Below are positions 25,280-33,879 of a stretch of DNA of 64,000 bases, piece after piece. The position numbers and the translations under genes are program-made. The notes beneath the pieces were generated by a model. It ran no database searches, had not been told where the DNA came from, and was given only the letters and a program-made list of their open reading frames with translations. Position 1 is the stretch's first letter. Each line of letters starts with the position of its first letter. This DNA comes from an uncultured Burkholderiales bacterium (GTDB lineage Bacteria > Pseudomonadota > Gammaproteobacteria > Burkholderiales > Burkholderiaceae_C), in NCBI GenBank assembly GCA_903886485.1, contig CAISMH010000017.1, forward strand, positions 62,001-126,000. The letters are read 5' to 3'.

Positions 25280-26235
25280 TGAATTGGCGTCAACCTTGGA
25301 CTTGGCCTAGCGCCTACCAACACGCCCTCCATGCGAGTGCGGCCCTTGTGGGCGTGTGCTTGTTAAGCCCTTGGTGGCTCTCGCGCTGGCAAGCGTGGGA
25401 CATGGCCAACACCGCACACGACGAGCAGCTTGCATTGCAACAAACCACGCAAGCGTTGCGCGCGCAAACCGCACACTGGATGAAGCAGTCGCCTGAAGCA
25501 CTGCCCCTGTTTGCCGATGTTGCAGCGCTCACCACACGGGCGCACCAGCAAGGTTTGCAGCTGTCCCACTGGGAGGTCGAGTCCGTGCCCAACCCCGCAT
25601 GGCAAGCCCTGCAGCTGCAACAACTGTCCGTGCATGTGAAAGCGCAGGGCTCTTGGGATACGTGGCGTCATTGGTTGGCGCAGTGGCCCACTTCAGCGCC
25701 CGGTGTGACACTGTCATCCCTCACGCTCAAAGCTGACCCGCATGCTGGCGTCGCAGCCGATTTGGTGGTCACCGCCCCTCAAGTCATGGCGACCGACCCT
25801 TTGCATGCGCTGGCGCGTGCGGGCTTCAATGACCTCGCCCCCGCCGATCCCTTCAACGCCCAAAGTTGGACCCGTACCCAACACGCCCATGCCGCGCAAC
25901 ACCCCAGCTATGCACGATGGGTGGCGCCAGAGCTCGCGCGGCCACGCGAGCCCCTCGAGGGCTTTGCGCGCGAGCGTTTGCAATACGTGGGTCACATGGA
26001 GGCGGGCGCCGAGAGGGAAGCTTTGGTCCAGGTGTTGCCTGCAGCAGGGGCGAAAAAAGACGAGTCGATGATGCGTGTGTACCGCCTGCGCGTGAACGGC
26101 TATTTGGGCCACAACTTTGGCCGACTGCTGGCCATTGCCCCTGACCACTTGCGGGTGCAAGAGTTGGTGTGGATGCCCACCGGCGAGTGGCAACCCCGCG
26201 AGCTGCGTTTGCCTTTGCAGGAGACATCGCCATGA
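25279..26235 (+). CDS. PilO-PilP fusion protein of a type IV pilus/competence assembly complex
   Basis: 318 residues. Residues 14-36 form one transmembrane helix, followed by a coiled-coil and a PilO-like periplasmic domain to about 170, then a linker. Residues about 217-314 are a clear PilP: PELARPREPLEGFARERLQ, then VYRLRVNGYLGHNFGRLLAI and a final GEWQPRELRLPLQE. In most bacteria PilP is a separate inner-membrane lipoprotein that links PilNO to the PilQ secretin. Here the lipobox is absent and the PilO helix replaces the lipid anchor. Start and the preceding stop overlap as TGATG, so translation is coupled to the PilMN fusion. The PilO part is assigned mostly by position and layout. Confidence 0.82.
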   Translation: MNWRQPWTWPSAYQHALHASAALVGVCLLSPWWLSRWQAWDMANTAHDEQLALQQTTQALRAQTAHWMKQSPEALPLFADVAALTTRAHQQGLQLSHWEVESVPNPAWQALQLQQLSVHVKAQGSWDTWRHWLAQWPTSAPGVTLSSLTLKADPHAGVAADLVVTAPQVMATDPLHALARAGFNDLAPADPFNAQSWTRTQHAHAAQHPSYARWVAPELARPREPLEGFARERLQYVGHMEAGAEREALVQVLPAAGAKKDESMMRVYRLRVNGYLGHNFGRLLAIAPDHLRVQELVWMPTGEWQPRELRLPLQETSP

Positions 26236-27713
26236 TGCGTCGCGTGTCTATCAAACCGCGCTTGCGGTGCTGGGCTTGGCTGGTGGTTTGCCATAGCGTG
26301 TGTGCATTGCCGCTTCACAGCCAAGAGCTCAAGCCTGTGTACACCGGAGCGCCCATGTCGTTGAGCTTTCAGCACATCGAGGTGCGTACCGCCCTACAAA
26401 TCATCGCGGACTTCACGGGCTTGAACCTCATCGCCTCAGACAGCGTGACCGGCTCGCTCACCCTCAAACTGCACAAAGTGCCGTGGGACCAAGTGCTGGA
26501 CATCATGGCGCAGTCCAAGGGCTTGAGTGTTCGCAAGCAAGGCAACGTCGTGTGGGTGGCTCCGCGTGCCGAAGTCGCGGCACGAGAAAAACTTGAATAC
26601 GAAAGCACGTTGGCGGCACAGAATTTAGAGCCCATGCAAACCCGCAGCTTTGTCCTCAACTACGCCAAAGCGCAAGAGGTGGTCGCACACATCCAAGGTG
26701 GCGCGGTGATGTCGGCCCCGCCGCCCCTGTCTGGTTGGGGAGGCTACGGCAGCGGGTGGAGCGGTATGGGCTTGCCTGCGGGTGGCACGCGCGTCCTCAG
26801 CCCACGCGGCAGTGCCATGGCCGAGCCGCGTACCAATCAGATTTTTGTCACGGACATTGCCGAGCGCCTCACGCAAGTGACGCAGATGATTGCCAAGATC
26901 GACATTCCGTTGCGTCAAGTGATGATTGAGGCGCGCATCGTGCAAGCCAGTGACACCTTTGGCCAAACGCTGGGTGTGCGCTTGGGTGGCTTGGGGCAGG
27001 GCGGTGCGCAAACCGTGTGGGGGCCGACCAATGCCAACGTCATCGCCAATGCCAACCCAACGGCGCAGCAAGGCACTAGCTTCAACACGGCCAACAAAGC
27101 GCTCGACACCTCGGGCAGCTTCGTCAATCTGCCCGCTGCCAGTCTGAACGGGTTTGCCTCGGCCAGCTTTGCGGTGTCCATCTTCAACTCGGCCAAGAAC
27201 CAATTTCTCAACTTGGAGCTGTCGGCCTTAGAAGCCGATGGTCAAGGCAAAGTGGTGTCCAGCCCGCGCGTGGTGACCGCAGACCAGGGCAAGGCCGTCA
27301 TTGAGCAGGGCACCGAACTGCCTTACCAAGTCGCCGCGGCCAGCGGGGCGACGAGCTTGGCCTTTCGCAAAGCCAACCTCAAGCTGGAGGTCACACCGCA
27401 AATCACGCCCGAGGGCGCCATCGTGTTGGATTTGGATATCTCCAAGGACAGCGTGGGCCAAACCACACCGGCAGGTTTTGCCATCGACACCAAGCACATC
27501 AAGACGCAAGTGCTGGTGGAAAACGGTGGCACGGTGATGATTGGCGGCATTTACGAAAGCACGGAGCAAGCGGATGACTACAAAGTGCCGCTCTTGGGGG
27601 ACATCCCCGTGCTTGGTTATTTGTTCAAAAACCATCGCCGAGCACAAGCCAAGCAAGAGCTGCTGGTGTTCATAACCCCTAAAATGCTCGATCACAGTGC
27701 CCCTGCACGTTAA
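26232..27713 (+). CDS. PilQ/HofQ-like secretin without AMIN domains
   Basis: 493 residues. A signal peptide (about residues 1-30) leads to a secretin/TonB short N-terminal domain (MSLSFQHIEVRTALQIIADFTGLNLIAS, KVPWDQVLDIMAQSKGLSVR), a secretin N1 domain with a Gly/Ser-rich loop, and the secretin core with RQVMIEARIVQAS, VVSSPRVVTADQGKAVIEQGTELPY, VTPQITPEGAIVLDLDISKDS and VPLLGDIPVLGYLFK. It would form the outer-membrane gate of a type IV pilus or DNA-uptake pilus. Usual PilQ proteins have about 700 residues with one or two AMIN domains that bind peptidoglycan; these are missing, as in HofQ/ComE. ATG at 26232 overlaps the previous stop. Confidence 0.9.
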   Translation: MMRRVSIKPRLRCWAWLVVCHSVCALPLHSQELKPVYTGAPMSLSFQHIEVRTALQIIADFTGLNLIASDSVTGSLTLKLHKVPWDQVLDIMAQSKGLSVRKQGNVVWVAPRAEVAAREKLEYESTLAAQNLEPMQTRSFVLNYAKAQEVVAHIQGGAVMSAPPPLSGWGGYGSGWSGMGLPAGGTRVLSPRGSAMAEPRTNQIFVTDIAERLTQVTQMIAKIDIPLRQVMIEARIVQASDTFGQTLGVRLGGLGQGGAQTVWGPTNANVIANANPTAQQGTSFNTANKALDTSGSFVNLPAASLNGFASASFAVSIFNSAKNQFLNLELSALEADGQGKVVSSPRVVTADQGKAVIEQGTELPYQVAAASGATSLAFRKANLKLEVTPQITPEGAIVLDLDISKDSVGQTTPAGFAIDTKHIKTQVLVENGGTVMIGGIYESTEQADDYKVPLLGDIPVLGYLFKNHRRAQAKQELLVFITPKMLDHSAPAR

Positions 27714-27721
27714 GAAAGCAT

Positions 27722-28297
27722 ATGTTGTTGGTTTTGGTGGGTCTGCCGGGTTCCGGCAAAACAACCGTTGGGCGTCAACTCGCTCGGCGTCTTCACCTCC
27801 CCTTTGTGGATTCGGATCACGCGATTGAAAACCGCCTAGGTTGTTCGGTGCGCGAGTATTTCGAACGCGAAGGGGAAGACCGCTTTCGCGATCTCGAATC
27901 TGATGTGCTGGCCGATCTGTGTCAAAACCACCAAGGCGTGTTGTCTACCGGTGGCGGCTCGGTGTTGCGTCCGATCAACCGCGAACGTTTGCATCGACAC
28001 GGCCATGTGTTTTACCTGCGCTCGAGCCCTGAAGAAGTGTTTCGCCGTTTGCGAAACGATCAAAACCGGCCCTTGTTGCAAGTGTCTGATCCGCAAGCGC
28101 GTTTGCGCGAATTGATGGACAAGCGTGACCCGCTCTACCGCGAGACCGCGCATTACGTGATTGAGACGGGACGCCCCAACGTGGCAGGCTTGGTCAACAT
28201 GATCGTGGCGCAGCTCGAACTCGCAGGCCACATCCAACCCGTTCAGCCTGCATCGCCCACGGACCGCCCTCGCGTCTCGCCCCCACACAGAAACTGA
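27722..28297 (+). CDS. aroK: Shikimate kinase
   Basis: 191 residues. The P-loop is GLPGSGKTTVGRQLA near the N-terminus. The shikimate-binding aspartate is in VDSDHAIENRLG, with GGGSVLRPINRERL as the central conserved block and the lid arginine in DQNRPLL. It phosphorylates shikimate in the aromatic amino acid pathway. It starts eight bases after the secretin stop and is followed by aroB after three bases; the pilQ-aroK-aroB order is widely conserved in beta- and gammaproteobacteria. The C-terminus has a short Pro-rich tail. Confidence 0.95.
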   Translation: MLLVLVGLPGSGKTTVGRQLARRLHLPFVDSDHAIENRLGCSVREYFEREGEDRFRDLESDVLADLCQNHQGVLSTGGGSVLRPINRERLHRHGHVFYLRSSPEEVFRRLRNDQNRPLLQVSDPQARLRELMDKRDPLYRETAHYVIETGRPNVAGLVNMIVAQLELAGHIQPVQPASPTDRPRVSPPHRN

Positions 28298-28300
28298 TTC

Positions 28301-29401
28301 ATGTCGAACACCCCACACCTCGAACGCGTCGCCATTGATTTGGGCGAGCGCAGCTACCCCATCTTGATTGGCGAGCAGTTGCTCAACGCTCCCAGCACGT
28401 GGGCCGATTTGCCCAAAGCCACGGCCGCCCTCATCGTCACCAATGACACCGTGGGCCCCATTTATGCCGCGCGTTTGCAAGCGGCGCTCGCACCGATTTA
28501 CAAGCAGGTGCATACCGTGGCCTTGCCCGATGGCGAGAGCCACAAAGATTGGCAAACGCTGAACCTGATTTTTGACACCCTGCTGGGCCAAGGCGCTGAC
28601 CGCAAAACCGTCCTGTTCGCCTTGGGCGGCGGCGTGGTGGGCGATATGACGGGCTTTGCCGCCGCGTGCTACATGCGCGGTGTGCCGTTTGTGCAAGTGC
28701 CCACCACCTTGCTGGCGCAAGTCGATTCATCCGTGGGTGGCAAAACCGCCATCAACCACCCCATCGGCAAAAACATGATCGGCGCGTTCTACCAGCCCCA
28801 ACGCGTGGTGTGCGACCTCGACACCCTGCAAACCTTGCCCCAACGCGAGATGAGCGCGGGCTTGGCCGAAGTCATCAAATACGGCCCCATCGCCGACATG
28901 CAGTTTTTGGATTGGATTGACACCCACCTCGACGCGCTGTTGGCGCGTGACGCAGCCGCTTTGGCGCATGCGGTGAAACGCAGTTGCGAAATCAAAGCTT
29001 GGGTGGTGGGCCAAGACGAGCGCGAAGGCGGCATCCGCGCCATCCTCAACTTTGGCCACACCTTTGGTCACGCCATCGAAGCCGGCTTGGGCTTTGGCGA
29101 ATGGCTGCACGGCGAAGCCGTGGGGTGTGGCATGGTCATGGCCGCGCACCTATCGCAGCGTTTGGGGCTGGTGGACGAGGCCTTTGTCTCGCGCTTCACG
29201 GCCCTCATCGAACGCGCAGGCCTGCCCATCGTAGGCCCCAAACTCGGCGCAGACGTGTACCTGCACCACATGCGCGTGGACAAAAAAGCCGAAGCTGGCG
29301 ACATCAAATTTGTGCTCATCGACAAGCCGGGCACCGCCATCGTGCGTGGGGCGCCTGACGCCTTGGTCGCGCAAGTCATCGACGACTGTTGTGAAGCATA
29401 A
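28301..29401 (+). CDS. aroB: 3-dehydroquinate synthase
   Basis: 366 residues. It turns DAHP into 3-dehydroquinate using NAD and a divalent metal. Present are the NAD-binding [58 protein letters not shown] region and the metal ligands Glu in [11 protein letters not shown] and the histidines of [10 protein letters not shown] and LHGEAV. It is co-transcribed with aroK. It is followed by a 164-base gap with a large inverted repeat before dgt. Confidence 0.97.
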   Translation: MSNTPHLERVAIDLGERSYPILIGEQLLNAPSTWADLPKATAALIVTNDTVGPIYAARLQAALAPIYKQVHTVALPDGESHKDWQTLNLIFDTLLGQGADRKTVLFALGGGVVGDMTGFAAACYMRGVPFVQVPTTLLAQVDSSVGGKTAINHPIGKNMIGAFYQPQRVVCDLDTLQTLPQREMSAGLAEVIKYGPIADMQFLDWIDTHLDALLARDAAALAHAVKRSCEIKAWVVGQDEREGGIRAILNFGHTFGHAIEAGLGFGEWLHGEAVGCGMVMAAHLSQRLGLVDEAFVSRFTALIERAGLPIVGPKLGADVYLHHMRVDKKAEAGDIKFVLIDKPGTAIVRGAPDALVAQVIDDCCEA

Positions 29402-29466
29402 ATGCGCCAAGATGCGTCATCAGATGCGCAATCAACGGGGCAAGTGCAACCAAGCCCCGACGCAGT

Positions 29467-29536
29467 CTGTCGGTATGGGGTCTGTGCCGCTGATGATTTC
29501 TAGTATGAAGAAGTGGCACAGACCCCATGCCGACAG
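29467..29536. repeat. Large inverted repeat between aroB and dgt (REP/MITE-like)
   Basis: Two 22-base arms (29467-29488 and 29515-29536) are inverted copies with a single difference that still allows a G-U pair; the 26-base loop contains GATGATTTCTAG. Each arm holds the core ATGGGGTCTGTGCC. The GGGGTC core resembles the repeats around the transposase gene at 34.4 kb, but the rest differs. It may be a REP-type palindrome, or may terminate aroB transcription despite lacking a T-run. Confidence 0.75.
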
Positions 29537-29565
29537 CGCGCACAGCCAATAAAAGCGCACACACC

Positions 29566-30699
29566 ATGCCCCAACTCGCCCCCTACGCCTGCCAGCCCGA
29601 CCAAAACCGTGGTCGCAGACACCCAGAGCCCGAAGCCCCCGCACACGCCCCTAGCTTTCGCAACCCGCATCAACGCGACCGCGACCGCATCGTTCATTCC
29701 ACCGCCTTCAGGCGCTTGGTCTACAAAACCCAAGTCTTTTTGAACCACGAAGGCGATTTGTTTCGCACCCGCATGACTCACTCGTTGGAGGTGGCGCAAC
29801 TGGGCCGCTCCATTGCCCGCGCCTTGGGGCTGAACGAAGACTTGGTGGAAGCCATTGCCTTAGCCCATGACTTGGGCCACACCCCGTTTGGTCACGCCGG
29901 TCAAGACGCACTCAACGAATGCATGTCTCCTTACGGCGGCTTCGAGCACAACCTGCAAAGCCTGCGTGTGGTGGACGAGCTAGAAGAACGCTACCCCGCC
30001 TTCAACGGCCTCAACCTGAGCTTTGAAACCCGCGAAGGCATCTTGAAGCACTGCGCGCGTCGCAACGCCGAACTCATCAACGCACAAGAGCCCGCGGGTG
30101 TGGCCGCCCGTTTCTTGAACGGCACCCAACCCAGTCTCGAAGCCCAGCTGTGCAACTTGGCCGATGCCATTGCCTACAACGCCCACGACATTGACGACGG
30201 TGTGCGCTCTGGCTTACTCACCATCGAGCAACTGCAAGAGGTGTCGCTGTTTGCCCGCTACCACGCGCAAACCTTGGCCGAATACCCGCAGCTTCAAGGC
30301 CGCCGCGTGTTGTATGAAACCATCCGCCGCATGTTGAGTGAGCAGGTGTATGACGTGATCAACGCCACCCGCACAGCCCTGCAACAACACGCACCCACCA
30401 GCGCCGATGAAGCGCGGCAGTGCCCAGCGCTGGTGCAGTTCAGCGCAGCGATGTTTGAGGAGTCGAAAGCCTTGAAGTCGTTTTTGTTCCGCAATTTGTA
30501 CCGCCACCCGCAGGTCATGCACACCACCGATGGTGCGCGTGCCATGGTGCAAGAACTCTTTGCCGTGTATTTGGCCAAGCCGCATGAAATGCCCACGGCC
30601 TATGCCCAGCGCAGCGACGTGCCTCGCGCCGTGGCCGATTACTTGTCGGGCATGACCGACCGTTTCGCCACGCGTGAACACGCACGATTCACGGTTTGA
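29566..30699 (+). CDS. dGTP triphosphohydrolase-like protein (HD superfamily)
   Basis: 377 residues. The N-terminal region has RDRDRIVHSTAFRRLVYKTQVF, and the HD metal site is built from the His of RTRMTHSLEVAQ, HDLGHTPFGHAG and a later Asp in LADAIAYNAHDIDDG, as in Dgt and its deoxyguanosinetriphosphate triphosphohydrolase-like group. It hydrolyses dNTPs to nucleosides and triphosphate and probably trims the dNTP pool. The frame is open to an ATG at 29527, but that codon lies inside the inverted repeat; the ATG at 29566 is preferred. The location after aroB is common in betaproteobacteria. Confidence 0.92.
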   Translation: MPQLAPYACQPDQNRGRRHPEPEAPAHAPSFRNPHQRDRDRIVHSTAFRRLVYKTQVFLNHEGDLFRTRMTHSLEVAQLGRSIARALGLNEDLVEAIALAHDLGHTPFGHAGQDALNECMSPYGGFEHNLQSLRVVDELEERYPAFNGLNLSFETREGILKHCARRNAELINAQEPAGVAARFLNGTQPSLEAQLCNLADAIAYNAHDIDDGVRSGLLTIEQLQEVSLFARYHAQTLAEYPQLQGRRVLYETIRRMLSEQVYDVINATRTALQQHAPTSADEARQCPALVQFSAAMFEESKALKSFLFRNLYRHPQVMHTTDGARAMVQELFAVYLAKPHEMPTAYAQRSDVPRAVADYLSGMTDRFATREHARFTV

Positions 30700-30721
30700 T
30701 TTCAACCGTTTGTCCTTGCAC

Positions 30722-31954
30722 ATGACCCAACACCGTTTTGGCCTCCACCCCTCGTGGGTCATCGTGTTTGCAGGCGTGTGCGCTGCGCTCCATGTGGGCA
30801 AGTTGCCGCCCGCTTTGCCCGTGTTGCAAGACGTGTTGGGCATCACCTTGGTGAAAGCGGGTTTTTTGTTGTCTGCGGTGCAAGTGGCCAGCATGACGCT
30901 CGGCCTTGCGGTGGGTTTGAGTGCCGATAGCCTAGGGCTGCGCCGCAGCATGTTGCTGGGTTTGGCGCTGTTGTCGTTTGCCAGCATCAGCGGCGGATTT
31001 GTGGATGACGCACAAAGCTTGCTGTTCTTGCGGGCGCTCGAAGGCTTGGGGTTTTTGCTGGTCGTCATGCCTGCGCCCGCGCTCATTCGCCGCACGGTGG
31101 ATGCGTCGCAGCTCAGTGGTCGCATGGGCTGGTGGGGCACCTACATGCCCACGGGCAGCGCCTTGGCCTTGTTGCTCGGGCCGTGGGTGATTGCCGGCGT
31201 GCACTGGTCGGCGTGGTGGTGGCTGCTGGGCGCCGTCGCCGCCTTGGCTTGGGTGGCTGTGTGGCTGTGTGTGCCCGATGTGCAAGCCCCTGCACCTGTT
31301 CATGGCAACACGCCCATGCCTGCGCGTGTTGATGCGCAGTCTTGGCCCCAGCGTTTGGCCCTGACCTTGAAAAGCCCCGGCCCTTGGCTGGTCGCGCTCA
31401 CCTTTGCGGTGTATTCCTCCCAGTGGTTGGCCGTGGTGGGCTTCTTGCCCACGGTCTATGCGCAACTCGGTTTGACGGCGGGCATGGCGGGTGTGTTGTC
31501 GGCGTGTGTGGCTTTGGCCAACGTGAGTGGCAACATCCTCTCGGGTCGCTTGCTGCAACGCGGCTGGCCCGCACAGCGTTTGCTCTCGATCGGCTTTGCA
31601 TGCATGACCTTGGGGGCCGTTGGTGCCTACGCTGTGTGGCAAGGACAGGGCTTGCCCACCCCACTGCGTTTTGTTTGCGTGGTGATGTTCTCGGCGGTGG
31701 GGGGCTTGATACCCGGCACCTTGTTTTCAAGCGCCTTGCGGTTGGCCCCTAGCGAAGGCACGGTGTCCACCACCGTGGGCTATATGCAGCAGCTCTCGGC
31801 GCTGGGCCAATTCGCTGGACCGCCCTTGGTGGCTTGGGTGGCTGCCCGCGCGGGCGGCTGGCAATGGACCTGGGCAGTGACCGCCACACTCAGCTTGGCC
31901 GGCGTGGTGTTGGCACACTTCATTGGCCGTGCTTTGCACACAACACATGACTAA
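30722..31954 (+). CDS. MFS transporter, CynX/NimT-like
   Basis: 410 residues with about 12 hydrophobic segments. The loop between TM2 and TM3 has GLSADSLGLRRSML, the major facilitator motif A (G-x-x-x-D-x-x-G-R-R). TM4-5 carry RALEGLGFLLVVMPAPALIRR and GWWGTYMPTGSALALLLGPW, like the cyanate/nitroimidazole (CynX/NimT) branch. It should be an inner-membrane secondary transporter; the substrate is unknown. The ATG at 30722 avoids overlap with dgt; an upstream in-frame start at 30674 would overlap it. It is followed immediately by the DUF1415 gene. Confidence 0.85.
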   Translation: MTQHRFGLHPSWVIVFAGVCAALHVGKLPPALPVLQDVLGITLVKAGFLLSAVQVASMTLGLAVGLSADSLGLRRSMLLGLALLSFASISGGFVDDAQSLLFLRALEGLGFLLVVMPAPALIRRTVDASQLSGRMGWWGTYMPTGSALALLLGPWVIAGVHWSAWWWLLGAVAALAWVAVWLCVPDVQAPAPVHGNTPMPARVDAQSWPQRLALTLKSPGPWLVALTFAVYSSQWLAVVGFLPTVYAQLGLTAGMAGVLSACVALANVSGNILSGRLLQRGWPAQRLLSIGFACMTLGAVGAYAVWQGQGLPTPLRFVCVVMFSAVGGLIPGTLFSSALRLAPSEGTVSTTVGYMQQLSALGQFAGPPLVAWVAARAGGWQWTWAVTATLSLAGVVLAHFIGRALHTTHD

Positions 31955-31961
31955 GGCAGAA

Positions 31962-32531
31962 ATGAGCTTCACCTCAGACCTAGCGCGCACCGCCATCGAA
32001 GACACCCAAAAATGGTTGCTCGACGCCGTGGTGGGCCTCAACCTATGCCCCTTCGCCAAAGCCGTGGTTGTTAAAGACATGGTGCGCTATCGCGTGTGCG
32101 CATCCGCCGAGCCTGCCGAGTTGTTGGTCATGCTCCGAGAAGAGTTGCAGCACTTGGCCGAGGCCGACCCAAACCACCTCGACACCACGCTACTCATCGC
32201 GCCCAATGCCTTGCCCGATTTTTTAGACTTCAACGACTTTCTTCAAGACTGCGACAACGTGCTGGTGGACCTAGAACTCGATGGTGTGCTGCAAGTCGCG
32301 GACTTTCACCCGCGCTACCAATTTGGGGGCACGGAGGTGGACGATATTGAGAACTTCACCAACCGCACGCCTTACCCCACGCTGCATTTGCTGCGCGAAG
32401 CCAGCATTGACAAAGCGGTGGAGGCCTATCCCGATGCGTCGCTCATCTTCGAGCGCAACATAGAGGTGTTGAATAAGTTGGGCCATGCAGGATGGCAAGG
32501 ATTGAACATTCAGGCGAGGGTGAACCCATGA
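31962..32531 (+). CDS. DUF1415 family protein
   Basis: 189 residues. Conserved DUF1415 features are WLLDAVVGLNLCPFAKAV near the N-terminus, a central TTLLIAPNALPDFLDFNDFL and the strongly conserved ADFHPRYQFGGTEVDDIENFTNRTPYPTLHLLRE block. It is a soluble cytosolic protein of unknown function. An in-frame ATG at 31947 overlaps the MFS stop, but AAGG sits before the ATG at 31962, which gives the family's usual length. Confidence 0.88.
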   Translation: MSFTSDLARTAIEDTQKWLLDAVVGLNLCPFAKAVVVKDMVRYRVCASAEPAELLVMLREELQHLAEADPNHLDTTLLIAPNALPDFLDFNDFLQDCDNVLVDLELDGVLQVADFHPRYQFGGTEVDDIENFTNRTPYPTLHLLREASIDKAVEAYPDASLIFERNIEVLNKLGHAGWQGLNIQARVNP

Positions 32532-32652
32532 GGCATGTCATGCAGCTTGGTGTTTCCGCGGCTGATTCAGTTGTATTGCGTGTCTGACTTTGACCCGCTG
32601 GATGTTGAAAGTTTGCTTCGCTCTGTCAAGTGACTCTAGGCACAATGGGCCC

Positions 32653-33525
32653 ATGTCTAAACACAAATCCGCGGTCACGCCCAAGTCCCAAGACCCCAGC
32701 GCGCAGCTCGACCTGCGCCCCGGCCAGTCGATCGAGCTGCTCAAAGCGCTGCACATCCTCACGCGCGACGGCAAACTGAACCAAGATTCACGCCGCAAAC
32801 TCAAACAGGTCTATCACCTGTTTCAGTTCATCGAGAAGTTGCTGAAAGAGCTGCCCGCCAGCGCGCAAGGCCCCACCTTGGCCGACCACGGCGCGGGCAA
32901 ATCGTATTTGGGTTTCATCATTTACGACTTGTTTTTCAAAGCACTCGGCACAGGCCATATTTATGGCATTGAGACACGCAGCGAATTGGTGGCGTCGTCA
33001 CAAGCCTTGGCGCAACGCTTGGGCTTCGCGCGCATGCAGTTTCTCAACCTCAGCGTGGCCGAGTCCGCGCACAGTACTGCTTTGCCCGAACTGATGGACG
33101 TGGTCACTGCGCTGCACGCATGCGATACCGCCACCGACGACGCGATCGCGTTTGGCCTGCAAAAGAAGGCCAAGTTCATGGTGCTCGTGCCCTGTTGCCA
33201 AGCCGAGCTCGCGCGCGCACTCAACCAACACAAAGCCCTCAACTTGCAACGCACGCCGCTGGCCGAGTTGTGGCGTCACCCGCTGCACACGCGCGAGATG
33301 GGCAGCCAACTCACCAATGTGCTGCGCTGTTTGTACTTAGAAGCCATGGGTTATCAAGTGACCGTGACCGAGCTGGTCGGCTGGGAGCACAGCATGAAAA
33401 ACGAGCTCATCTTGGCCAAATACACCGGGCAGAAAAAGCGCAGCGCGGCCGAACGCCTACAGGCCTTGCTGCATGAGTTTGGCATTGAAGATTCGCTCGG
33501 GCAGCGTTACCCGTTAGGCGTTTAA
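32653..33525 (+). CDS. SAM-dependent methyltransferase (methyltransferase domain 32 type)
   Basis: 290 residues. After a Lys/Arg-rich start comes a class I methyltransferase core. The SAM loop is LADHGAGKSYLGFIIYDLF, then the acidic end of the second strand in YGIETRSELV, MDVVTALHACDTATDDAI and VLVPCCQAELARAL. This HACD...PCCQ pattern occurs in a family with eukaryotic relatives (GSTCD/METTL25-like), often predicted to act on RNA or protein; the substrate is unknown. The ATG at 32653 is taken because the residues upstream do not look like coding sequence. The 121 bases before it hold nothing I recognise. Confidence 0.8.
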   Translation: MSKHKSAVTPKSQDPSAQLDLRPGQSIELLKALHILTRDGKLNQDSRRKLKQVYHLFQFIEKLLKELPASAQGPTLADHGAGKSYLGFIIYDLFFKALGTGHIYGIETRSELVASSQALAQRLGFARMQFLNLSVAESAHSTALPELMDVVTALHACDTATDDAIAFGLQKKAKFMVLVPCCQAELARALNQHKALNLQRTPLAELWRHPLHTREMGSQLTNVLRCLYLEAMGYQVTVTELVGWEHSMKNELILAKYTGQKKRSAAERLQALLHEFGIEDSLGQRYPLGV

Positions 33526-33531
33526 ACCCTC

Positions 33532-33879
33532 TTAGGCAAGGATTCGAAATTCGGTCGCCTTGGCCACTGGACGCAGAAACTTGTTGTCGCGCTTCATCTC
33601 TACAAAGCCGTAATTCGACATGGTTTTGAGCGTGCGTGACAAGTTGCCAGGCTGGCGTCCCGTCATGTTGGCGAGTGAGCTGATGGATTCAGGCTTGCTC
33701 TCGCGAATGATTTTTAAAAGCGCGCGGTTTTCATCACTCAGCACTTCAGCCAGTGAACGCATAGAAGTGAACCAAATTTTGGGTTCAGAGGGTTTGGGTT
33801 TGTACGTGCCTTGAGCGATGGCCAACGCACGCTCGCGCATGCGCTCTTGCGACATGATTCCGACGACGATGGTTTTCAT
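33532..33879 (-). CDS. TumA-type antitoxin with winged helix-turn-helix (HVO_A0114 family)
   Basis: 115 residues. The middle and C-terminal part is a winged helix: ENRALLKIIRESKPESISSLANMTGRQPGNLSRTLKTMSNYGFVEMKR. This is the MarR-like DNA-binding domain of the HVO_A0114 group, which pairs with TumE toxins. Its ATG overlaps the last four bases of the toxin gene, so it is the second gene of a toxin-antitoxin operon. It would bind the toxin and autorepress the operon. Base composition is lower in GC than the surroundings, which suggests acquisition. It converges with the methyltransferase gene six bases away. Confidence 0.8.
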   Translation of the reverse strand: MKTIVVGIMSQERMRERALAIAQGTYKPKPSEPKIWFTSMRSLAEVLSDENRALLKIIRESKPESISSLANMTGRQPGNLSRTLKTMSNYGFVEMKRDNKFLRPVAKATEFRILA

